Below, one piece after another: positions 1-8,112 of a stretch of 64,000 nt of DNA. Origin of the DNA: Callipepla californica brunnescens (taxonomy: Eukaryota > Chordata > Aves > Galliformes > Odontophoridae); the NCBI GenBank assembly GCA_023055505.1, contig JALIRH010000100.1, positions 1,139,001 through 1,203,000 on the forward strand. Direction: 5' to 3'. Position 1 is the first letter of the stretch; each line of letters opens with the position of its first letter. Made by a program: the position numbers and the translations under genes. The notes beneath the pieces were generated by a model. It was given only the letters and a program-made list of their open reading frames with translations. It did no database searches and was not told the DNA's origin.

Positions 1-687
1 TAATCTGATGCTAGGTGTCGGGATTAGGGTTGTGCTTAAATGTGGGTTTGGTTTGAGGGTCAGAGTTAGGGTTAGGGTAGAGTTAGAATTAGGGTAAGAG
101 TTAGGATTAGGTTTAGGATTAGGATAAAGATTAGGTTAGGATTAGTGTTGGCTTTAGGGTTGTGTCTGGGAGAAGGGTTAGTGTTAGGGATAGACTTAGG
201 GTAAGAGTAAGTGTTAGGAATAGGCATAGGTTTTGGGAAAGTTTCAGAGTTTGGACTGGATTTATGATTAGGGTTAGGGACAAAGATTTTTTGAGATTTA
301 TGATTAGATTTAGGGAGAAAAGTAGGCTGACTTGTGGTGTTAGCAGTAGGTTTAGGTTTAGGTTTAGGTTTAGGATTCCATTTGTATTTATTGATCGAGG
401 TTGGGTTAGTTTGAGTGTAAAGGTCAGAGTAGGGTTAGGCCTTGGGATAGGGTTAAGGTTTGGAATAGGATTAGGATTCAAATGATGTTACGGGTTGGTG
501 TTAGGGTTAGGCAAAGGTTAGGATCAGGGTTGAGGTCAGGGTTAGGTATAGGAAAAGGGTTAGTGTTAGGGCTAGGGCAATTGGAAGGGTTAGGCTTAGG
601 CTTAGATATTAGGGTTAGGTTTAGGCGGAGGTTTGGTTCGAGTGTCAGGGTGAGAGAAGGGGTAGGCCTGGGGTTTGGTTTTGGGTT
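1..687 (+). repeat. Decayed G-rich arm (TTAGGG on + strand), left-truncated
   Basis: This is the tail of a G-rich arm whose head lies outside the window. Most hexamers are mutated (TTAGGA, TTAGGC, TTTAGG, GTTAGT). A run of the variant TTTAGG, about four copies, lies at 347-373 and is kept in every unit. An inverted copy of the CTTCTCTC module described below lies at 634-673. TTTGAGTG at 410-417 is private to this copy; the others read TTGGAGTG. Confidence 0.92.
634..673 (-). repeat. Module M end, inverted copy next to the core
   Basis: The minus strand reads AGGCCTACCCCTTCTCTCAC then CCTGACACTCGAACC, matching 1505-1537. With the direct end copy at 940-985 it places an imperfect inverted repeat on either side of the 189 bp core. 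Confidence 0.78.
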
Positions 688-876
688 ACATCATACAAAT
701 CATCCCATACATTAGCTGGGGTGGGAGGTGCAAGGAACAGCCAGCAAAGTGCTGAGTTCATTCCAATCAGAGGACCTGAAGATCGGGTAGCTACTATCAA
801 ACCGTTTGTGTTGCCAATTCCGATGATATTTATGGGGCCCTGATGTTATGGTTCAGTGGGGAGTCACTATCAAGTC
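688..876. other. 189 bp non-telomeric core, unit 1 (G-to-C polarity switch)
   Basis: This is the only stretch of each unit that does not look like hexamer. It has mixed composition and sits exactly where + strand TTAGGG polarity ends and CCCTAA polarity begins. Landmarks are GGGGTGGGAGGTGCAAGG (718-735), GGGGCCCTGATG (835-846) and GAGTCACTATCAAG (861-874). It is 189 bp in all twelve complete units, and the only differences I see between copies are one C/A site (705) and one G in unit 2. On the + strand one frame is free of stops from 625 to a TGA at 841-843 but has no ATG before 823. I do not recognise the sequence. It could be the filler at an old telomere-to-telomere junction, a fragment of a mobile element, or a functional element. 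Confidence 0.93.
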
Positions 877-1373
877 CAAACCCAATCCAAACCCCAAACC
901 TACTCCTATTCCTAAACCTTATCTTAACCCTAAACCAAACCCAAACCCAAGGCCCTCCCCTTCTCTCAGCCTAACACTCAAACTAACCTAAACCCGAAAC
1001 TAACCCTCCATTTATCCTAATCTTATCCATATTCTAAGGCCTAACCCTACTCTGACCAGAAAGCTCATGTTGTCTAAAATCTACCCCTTACCTAAAACCT
1101 AAATCGACAAAAAAACCTAACCCGAAACCTCAACCTAACTCTTCTCCTAACTAGAACACCAGCACTTCACCTTACCCTAACTGGAAACCTAGGACTAAAT
1201 CCTTACCTTGTCCAGAACCCTATTCCTAACCCAAACCAGAATTCTAACCTCTACCCTAACCAAAACCCTTCCCCTAAACCTAAACCTAATGCTACCCTCA
1301 ACCAAACCCTAGCCCTAAATCCTACCCTAAAACCAACACCACGTTTAAGCTCAAACCTCAAGCCTCAAAGAAA

Positions 1374-1542
1374 GCATCAGATTACCGCAGATCTCACCTA
1401 ACACTAACCCCAATCCAATCCCTACTACTAACCCCAAACCCAATCCAAACACCAAAACTATTCCTATTCCTAAACCTAACACTAAGCCAGAACCAAACCC
1501 AAGGCCTACCCCTTCTCTCAGCCTGACACTCAAACTAACCTA
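1374..1542 (+). repeat. Module M, direct copy 1
   Basis: Starts GCATCAGATTACC and ends CTTCTCTCAGCCTGACACTC plus AAACTAACCTA. About 169 bp. It is the best-kept copy of a module repeated within each unit. Confidence 0.82.
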
Positions 1543-2003
1543 GACCTGAACGCAACGCTAAATCAAATACTAAAACTCACCCTTAGCCAAGGCCCTTTTA
1601 GGACCCTTCCCTGGTCCTAAAACTAAAGAGAACCCTACCCCTTCCACTAAACCTTCATCTACATCCCTAACCCTTACCCTAAACCTAAATCTACACCAAA
1701 ACCTAACCCTAACCCTAACACGTCTTCTAACTGTAAAACTAACGCTTCACCTAACCCGAACTGAAACCCCAGGACTAAACCTTACCTAACACCTAGCTAT
1801 ATTCCTAACCCTATCCTGAAACCTAACGTTAACCCTAACCCTAAAAACAACTTGGAACCAAACCCTAACCCTAACCTAACCCTTATCAGAACCCTAAATC
1901 TAATCCTAACCGTTACCTCAATTTAACTCCAATTCTTCCTGAAATCTAAATGGGACCTTCAAACCAACCCCAGATTGAAGCCCAACCCTAAACCTAACAC
2001 AAA

Positions 2004-2150
2004 GCATTAGATTACCACAGCCATCACCTAACTCTAACCCCAGCCTTAACGCTAATACTATCCCAAACACTATTCCAATTCCTAAACCCAACACAAACCC
2101 AAAAACACAAAGCCTACGATTCTCACAGCCTAACACTGAAAGGAAACCTA
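2004..2150 (+). repeat. Module M, direct copy 2
   Basis: Starts GCATTAGATTACC and ends TCTCACAGCCTAACACTGAA. It shares ACTATCCCAAACACTATTCC-type interior sequence with the inverted copy at 5300-5438. Confidence 0.8.
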
Positions 2151-2276
2151 AATCTTACCCTAACTCTAAAACTAATCCAAAGCATGACCACAATTTAAAC
2201 TCTAAATCTACCTTCAAACTAAAGCTGACCCTAACACCAACCTCAAGTAAAAGCCCAACCCTAAGCCTAACACAAA

Positions 2277-2446
2277 GCATTAGATTACCACAACGCTCAC
2301 CTAACTTCTAACCCCCACCCTAACACTAATACTAAAGCAATCAGATTCCAAATACTAACCCAATTCCTATTCTGAAACCCAAAATTATTCCAAAAACAAA
2401 CCCAAGGCCTAACCTTTCTCTCACCCTAACAATCAAAGAAAACCTA
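2277..2446 (+). repeat. Module M, direct copy 3
   Basis: Starts GCATTAGATTACC and ends CTTTCTCTCACCCTAACAAT. It lies 273 bp after copy 2. Confidence 0.8.
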
Positions 2447-2513
2447 TTCCTAAACCTAATCCTAAAATTAGTCCTAACCCTAACCCTCACCCTTAATCTA
2501 ACCCCAACCCCCA

Positions 2514-2588
2514 CCCAGAAGCTAACACTTAGCATTGTACAATACCTAAACGTACCCCTAATCCTTATCACTAAACCTAAAAGGAACC
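2514..2588. repeat. Direct repeat A, copy 1 (left of the near-canonical block)
   Basis: Runs from CCCAGAAGCTAACACTTAGC to CTAAACCTAAAAGGAACC. Its partner at 4365-4438 has GCGTTGTACAATACC where this copy has GCATTGTACAATACC. The pair is present in every unit and flanks the near-canonical block. Confidence 0.88.
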
Positions 2589-2685
2589 TGAAACATAGTG
2601 CTAAATCCGAACCCTAACCCTGAAGACTAACGCTAACAATGAACCAATTCCTATACCTTTTCCTTCCTCCAAATTGATTCCTAGC

Positions 2686-3820
2686 ACTAACCCTAACCCT
2701 ACATTAACCCTATCCTAACCCCAACCCTAACCCTAGCCCTAAACTACATTAACCCTAACCCTAACCCTAACCCTAACCCTAACCCTAACCCTAACCCTAA
2801 CCCTAACCTTAACCCTAACCCTAGCCCTAAACTACATTAACCCTAACCCTAACCCTAGCCCTAACCTAACTCTAACCCTAACCCTAACCCTAAACCTAAT
2901 GCTAACCCTTACCCTACCCTAACCCTAACCCTACCATACCCTAACCCTAACCTACCCTAACACTAACCCTAACCCTAAACCTAAACCTAAACCTAAACCT
3001 AACCCTAACCCTAACCCTAATTCCTAACCCTTACCTTAACTGTATCACAATCCCTATCCTAATTCTTACCCTAACCCTAAGCCTTACCTAACCCTAACCC
3101 TAACCCTAACCCTAACTCTAACCTTAACCCTAACCCTAACCCTAACCTAACCCTAACCCTAATCCTAACCCTAACCCTAACTCTAATTCCTAACCCTTAC
3201 CTTAACTGTATCACAATCCCTATCCTAATTCTTACCCTAACCCTAACCCTTACCTAACCCTAACCCTAACCCTAACCCTAACCCTAACCCTAACCCTAAC
3301 CCTAACCCTAACCCTAACCCTAACCCTAACCCTAACCCTAACCCTAACCCTAACCCTAACCTCCACCCTAACCCTAACTCTAACCTTAACCCTAAACCTA
3401 ACAATAAATTTAACCCTAACCCTAACACTAACCCTAACCCTAATTTTACCCTAACCCTAAGCATACCCTAACCCTAACCCTAACCCTAACCCTAACCCCA
3501 ACCCTAACCTAACCCTAACCCTACCCTAAACCTAACCCTAACCCTAACCCTAACCCTAACCCTAACCCTAACCCTAACCCTAACCCTAACCCTAACCCTA
3601 ACAATAAATTTAACCTTAACCCTAACCCTAACCCTAACCCTACCCTAACCCTAACCCTAACCCTAACCTAACCCTAACCCTAACCCTAACCCTAACCCTA
3701 ACCCTACCCTAACCCTAACCCTAACCCTAACCCTAACCCTTACCCTAACCCTAGCCTAACCCAAACCCTAACCCTAACCCTACCCTAACCCTAACCCTAA
3801 CCCTAACCCTACTCCTAACC
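2686..3820 (-). repeat. Near-canonical CCCTAA block, unit 1 (1135 bp, longest)
   Basis: Mostly exact CCCTAA, so the canonical TTAGGG strand is the minus strand. A run of about 18 perfect hexamers spans roughly 3254-3360, the longest I found in the window. Rare landmarks interrupt it: ACTACATTAACC twice (near 2743 and 2831), AATAAATTT twice (near 3402 and 3604), and two copies of a 60 bp GTATCACAATCCC segment (3020-3080 and 3186-3246). Exact TTAGGG repeats of this kind bind shelterin proteins in animals and can form G-quadruplexes on the G strand. Whether either happens here is inference. Confidence 0.95.
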
Positions 3821-3900
3821 CTACTTTACCCTAACCCTAATCCTAACACTAACTCTAACTTTATTCCTTACCCTAACACTAATCCAATCCCGAACCCTAA

Positions 3901-4045
3901 CCCTAATCCTAGCCCTAACTCTAACTTTATTCGTAACCCTACCCCTAATCCAAACAATAACCCTTACCCTAATCAAACCCTATCCCTATTCCTAACCCTT
4001 ACCCTAACCGTATCACAATCCCTATCCTAACTCTTACCATAACCC
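3901..4045 (-). repeat. Direct repeat B, copy 1 in distal C-rich arm
   Basis: CCTAATCCTAGCCCTAACTC through CTCTTACCATAACCC, repeated about 257 bp downstream at 4158-4303. A weaker partial third copy starts near 3838. Confidence 0.85.
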
Positions 4046-4157
4046 AAACCCTAACCTAACCCTAACCCTAACCCTAACCCTAACCCTAACCCTACCCTAA
4101 CTCTAACCCTACCCTAACCTTAACTCTACCCTAACCGTATCCCTACCCTAACCCTAA

Positions 4158-4303
4158 CCCTAATCCTAGCCCTTACTCTAACTTTATTCCTAACCCTACC
4201 CCTGATCCAAACACTAACCCTAACCTTAATGTAACCCTAACCCTATTCCTAACCCTTACCCTAACTGTATCCCATTCCCTATCCTAACTCTTACCATAAC
4301 CCT
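4158..4303 (-). repeat. Direct repeat B, copy 2 in distal C-rich arm
   Basis: Partner of 3901-4045. It reads GTATCCCATTCCC where the first copy has GTATCACAATCCC. Confidence 0.85.
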
Positions 4304-4364
4304 AACCCTGATGCTAATGCTAACCCTAACCCTGAATCTAACCCTTACCCTAACCCTATCCCTT

Positions 4365-4438
4365 ACCCAGAAGCTAACACTTAGCGTTGTACAATACCTA
4401 ACCGTACCCTAACCCTATCCCTAAACCTAAAAGGAACC
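4365..4438. repeat. Direct repeat A, copy 2 (right of the near-canonical block)
   Basis: Diverged partner of 2514-2588. Similarity fades on both sides into generic hexamer, so the true extent of the duplication is uncertain. Confidence 0.88.
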
Positions 4439-4616
4439 CAAACTCTAACCCTAAATCTGTCCCTGAGCCTAACCTTCAACCTTACCCTAACCTTAACCCT
4501 AACCCTGTTCCATTCTCTAAACATATCTGTAAGCATTACCTTCATCCTAACTCGAACTCTACCCTAACCCTATCCCTTTGACCCCAACACAAAACCCAGA
4601 TTGAGCCTGACCCTAA

Positions 4617-4622
4617 CCTAGG
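4617..4622. other. C-to-G polarity junction (CCTAGG), unit 1
   Basis: CCTAACCTAGGTAGCATAAA marks the point where CCCTAA polarity on the + strand changes to TTAGGG. The palindrome CCTAGG is the seam. About 20 bp of non-hexamer sequence (TAGCATAAAGTGTAT) follow before TAGGG appears. The same junction is intact at 9946, 15314, 20600, 25886, 31125, 36404, 41611, 46736, 52021, 57282 and 62581. Confidence 0.9.
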
Positions 4623-6114
4623 TAGCATAAAGTGTATCTAGGGTGAATTTGAGTTTTAGGCTCAAAGTTAAATTGTTAGTTTTAGGGTTAGGGTGAAGGA
4701 TTGCTTTAGTTCTAGTATTAGGGTGTTTGGGGTTAGGGTTAGGGTAAGGATTTTGGAGTGGATTAGGTTTAGGGTCAGGTTTGGGGGAGTTTTGGGGTTA
4801 GGGTTAGATTTAGGATTAGGGTTAGCAAAAAAGTTGTTTTAGTTTTAGTTTAGGTTAGTGCTAGGATTAGGTTGAGTGTTCTTGTGAAGTTTAGGTTTAG
4901 GGTTAGGTTTAGGTTTAGATTGAGGTTTAGGGTAAGGAGTAGGGTTAATTTGACTTTTAGGGTCAGAGTAGAGTCAAGTCGTGTTAGGGTTAAGGTTAAG
5001 AACAGGATTCAGATTCCAATTAGGTTTTGGGTTCCTACTAGGGATAGGCCTCAAATTAGTGTTAAGGTTAGGGTTAGGGTTAGGTATAGGGAAAGGGTTA
5101 GTGTTAAGGCCAGGGCAAGTGTATGGTTTAGGGTAAAGATTGGATTTAGGGTTAGGTTTAGATGTAGGTTTGGTTTGATCGTTAGGGTGTGAGAAGGCAC
5201 CGGCCTTGGATTTCATTTGGAGATTGGGTAAGGTTTAGGAATAGGAATAACATTGGTGTTTAAAAGATGATTAGTGTTAGTATTAGGGATAGGGTTACGG
5301 TTAGAGTTTAGTTAGGGTTGTTAGTTTTAGAGTGAGGGATAGGGGTATGGTTTGGTCTAGTACTTGGGTTAGGGTTTGGGATAGTCATAGCATTAGTGTT
5401 AGGGTTAGGGTTCCGTTAGGGTTGTGGTAATCTGATGCTAGGTGTCGGGATTAGGGTTGTGCTTAAATGTGGGTTTGGTTTGAGGGTCAGAGTTAGGGTT
5501 AGGGTAGAGTTAGAATTAGGGTAAGAGTTAGGATTAGGTTTAGGATTAGGATAAAGATTAGGTTAGGATTAGTGTTGGCTTTAGGGTTGTGTCTGGGAGA
5601 AGGGTTAGTGTTAGGGATAGACTTAGGGTAAGAGTAAGTGTTAGGAATAGGCATAGGTTTTGGGAAAGTTTCAGAGTTTGGACTGGATTTATGATTAGGG
5701 TTAGGGACAAAGATTTTTTGAGATTTATGATTAGATTTAGGGAGAAAAGTAGGCTGACTTGTGGTGTTAGCAGTAGGTTTAGGTTTAGGTTTAGGTTTAG
5801 GATTCCATTTGTATTTATTGATCGAGGTTGGGTTAGTTGGAGTGTAAAGGTCAGAGTAGGGTTAGGCCTTGGGATAGGGTTAAGGTTTGGAATAGGATTA
5901 GGATTCAAATGATGTTACGGGTTGGTGTTAGGGTTAGGGAAAGGTTAGGATCAGGGTTGAGGTCAGGGTTAGGTATAGGAAAAGGGTTAGTGTTAGGGCT
6001 AGGGCAATTGGAAGGGTTAGGCTTAGGCTTAGATATTAGGGTTAGGTTTAGGCGGAGGTTTGGTTCGAGTGTCAGGGTGAGAGAAGGGGTAGGCCTGGGG
6101 TTTGGTTTTGGGTT
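4623..6114 (+). repeat. Decayed G-rich arm, units 1/2 (1492 bp)
   Basis: TTAGGG-like polarity runs from the CCTAGG junction to the core of unit 2, with almost no perfect run longer than three hexamers. Alleles here are TATCTAGGG, TTAGGCTCAAAG, GGATTGCTT, GTTAATTTG, GAGTCAAG and AGTCATAGC. The exact inverted copy of the GCATCAGATTACC module element is at 5426-5438. Confidence 0.92.
5300..5438 (-). repeat. Module M, inverted copy inside the G-rich arm
   Basis: GGTAATCTGATGC at 5426-5438 is the exact reverse complement of the GCATCAGATTACC start of copy 1. Read on the minus strand the following sequence gives CACTAATGCTATGACTATCC and then a CCTATCCCTCACTC end, which aligns with the direct copies. 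The far end is weak. Confidence 0.72.
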
Positions 6115-6303
6115 ACATCATACAAATCATCACATACATTAGGTGGGGTGGGAGGTGCAAGGAACAGCCAGCAAAGTGCTGAGTTCATTCCAATCAGAGG
6201 ACCTGAAGATCGGGTAGCTACTATCAAACCGTTTGTGTTGCCAATTCCGATGATATTTATGGGGCCCTGATGTTATGGTTCAGTGGGGAGTCACTATCAA
6301 GTC
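6115..6303. other. 189 bp core, unit 2
   Basis: Carries A at 6132 (the C/A site) and a private G at 6143 where all others have C. Confidence 0.93.
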
Positions 6304-8112
6304 CAAACCCAATCCAAACCCCAAACCTACTCCTATTCCTAAACCTTATCTTAACCCTAAACCAAACCCAAACCCAAGGCCCTCCCCTTCTCTCAGCCTA
6401 ACACTCAAACTAACCTAAACCCGAAACTAACCCTACATTTATCCTAATCTTATCCATATTCTAAGGCCTAACCCTACTCTGACCAGAAAGCTCATGTTGT
6501 CTAAAATCTACCCCTTACCTAAAACCTAAATCGACAAAAAAACCTAACCCGAAACCTCAACCTAACTCTTCTCCTAACTAGAACACCAGCACTTCACCTT
6601 ACCCTAACTGGAAACCTAGGACTAAATCCTTACCTTGTCCAGAACCCTATTCCTAACCCAAACCAGAATTCTAACCTCTACCCTAACCAAAACCCTTCCC
6701 CTAAACCTAAACCTAATGCTACCCTCAACCAAACCCTAGCCCTAAATCCTACCCTAAAACCAACACCACGTTTAAGCTCAAACCTCAAGCCTCAAAGAAA
6801 GCATCAGATTACCGCAGATCTCACCTAACACTAACCCCAATCCAATCCCTACTACTAACCCCAAACCCAATCCAAACACCAAAACTATTCCTATTCCTAA
6901 ACCTAACACTAAGCCAGAACCAAACCCAAGGCCTACCCCTTCTCTCAGCCTGACACTCAAACTAACCTAGACCTGAACGCAACGCTAAATCAAATACTAA
7001 AACTCACCCTTAGCCAAGGCCCTTTTAGGACCCTTCCCTGGTCCTAAAACTAAAGAGAACCCTACCCCTTCCACTAAACCTTCATCTACATCCCTAACCC
7101 TTACCCTAAACCTAAATCTACACCAAAACCTAACCCTAACCCTAACACGTCTTCTAACTATAAAACTAACGCTTCACCTAACCCGAACTGAAACCCCAGG
7201 ACTAAACCTTACCTAACACCTAGCTATATTCCTAACCCTATCCTGAAACCTAACGTTAACCCTAACCCTAAAAACAACTTGGAACCAAACCCTAACCCTA
7301 ACCTAACCCTTATCAGAACCCTAAATCTAATCCTAACCGTTACCTCAATTTAACTCCAATTCTTCCTGAAATCTAAATGGGACCTTCAAACCAACCCCAG
7401 ATTGAAGCCCAACCCTAAACCTAACACAAAGCATTAGATTACCACAGCCATCACCTAACTCTAACCCCAGCCTTAACGCTAATACTATCCCAAACACTAT
7501 TCCAATTCCTAAACCCAACACAAACCCAAAAACACAAAGCCTACGATTCTCACAGCCTAACACTGAAAGGAAACCTAAATCTTACCCTAACTCTAAAACT
7601 AATCCAAAGCATGACCACAATTTAAACTCTAAATCTACCTTCAAACTAAAGCTGACCCTAACACCAACCTCAAGTAAAAGCCCAACCCTAAGCCTAACAC
7701 AAAGCATTAGATTACCACAACGCTCACCTAACTTCTAACCCCCACCCTAACACTAATACTAAAGCAATCAGATTCCAAATACTAACCCAATTCCTATTCT
7801 GAAACCCAAAACTATTCCAAAAACAAACCCAAGGCCTAACCTTTCTCTCACCCTAACAATCAAAGAAAACCTATTCCTAAACCTAATCCTAAAATTAGTC
7901 CTAACCCTAACCCTCACCCTTAATCTAACCCCAACCCCCACCCAGAAGCTAACACTTAGCATTGTACAATACCTAAACGTACCCCTAATCCTTATCACTA
8001 AACCTAAAAGGAACCTGAAACATAGTGCTAAATCCGAACCCTAACCCTGAAGACTAACGCTAACAATGAACCAATTCCTATACCTTTTCCTTCCTCCAAA
8101 TTGATTCCTAGC

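Larger units (their letters stand above)
877..2685 (-). repeat. Decayed proximal C-rich arm, unit 1 (reference)
   Basis: CCCTAA polarity, heavily mutated, with few perfect hexamer runs. It contains three diverged copies of a module that starts GCAT(C/T)AGATTACC at 1374, 2004 and 2277 and runs to a CTTCTCTC...ACACTCAAA end near 1530, 2140 and 2435. A fourth end-only copy lies at 940-985. The arm is 1809 bp in units 1-2, 1791 bp in units 4, 5, 6, 10 and 12, and 1785 bp in units 3, 7, 8, 9 and 11. Two indels, of 18 bp and 6 bp, explain these lengths. The arm carries one EcoRI site (1239-1244). Confidence 0.92.
3821..4616 (-). repeat. Decayed distal C-rich arm, unit 1 (reference)
   Basis: CCCTAA polarity with moderate decay. 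It contains a direct duplication of about 145 bp (3901-4045 and 4158-4303), each copy running from CCTAATCCTAGCCC to CTCTTACCATAACCC. A segment at 4365-4438 is a diverged copy of 2514-2588. The arm is 796 bp in most units, 790 in unit 9, 808 in unit 7 and 797 in units 2, 3 and 12. Confidence 0.92.
1..5427. repeat. Macrosatellite unit 1 (reference copy, 5427 bp)
   Basis: This is the longest complete unit. Sub-parts are G-rich arm tail 1-687, core 688-876, proximal C-rich arm 877-2685, near-canonical block 2686-3820, distal C-rich arm 3821-4616, CCTAGG junction 4617-4622 and G-rich arm head 4623-5427. With unit 2 it keeps an 18 bp segment near 1648 that units 3-12 lack. It also shares AAAATTAG near 2464 with unit 2, where later units have AAATCTAG. 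The left edge is the window edge, chosen only because the phase marker happens to start there. Confidence 0.95.

Noticed and set aside
162..485. 107-codon + strand frame present in all thirteen copies, with a 116-codon frame on the opposite strand (131-481)
   Set aside because: Both come from decayed TTAGGG read in two directions. The composition is Arg/Val/Phe or Asn/Pro/Leu/Thr low complexity, and the start is GTG, not ATG. The substitutions I see between copies (such as ATG/GTG, ACT/TCT-type and TTG/TGG changes) alter the residue, and unit 8 has a frameshift. No sign of selection on a protein.
482..715. 77 to 101-codon + strand frame ending at the core (for example 5837-6142)
   Set aside because: Gly/Leu/Arg/Val-rich translation of hexamer. 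Its apparent conservation is that of the whole unit. No domain, signal or membrane segment stands out beyond the repeat pattern.
688..876. tRNA, snRNA or SINE-like gene in the core
   Set aside because: I find no A/B box pair, cloverleaf, poly-A tail or target-site duplication around it.
1187..1192. A second CCTAGG as another polarity junction
   Set aside because: Both sides of this site have CCCTAA polarity, so it is a chance occurrence (AAACCTAGGACTAAATCC).
1918..2136. Minus-strand frames of 60, 72 and 76 codons (1351-1533, 1918-2136, 2341-2571)
   Set aside because: Gly-Leu rich translations of the module copies. The frames lie on three diverged copies of the same module, and one changes by whole hexamers between units. 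They are better explained as repeat.
4974..5216. 80-codon minus-strand frame rich in Asn-Pro, opposite the 4872-5192 frame
   Set aside because: It is the antisense reading of the G-rich arm. The Asn-Pro pattern is just CCCTAA-like hexamer in that frame.
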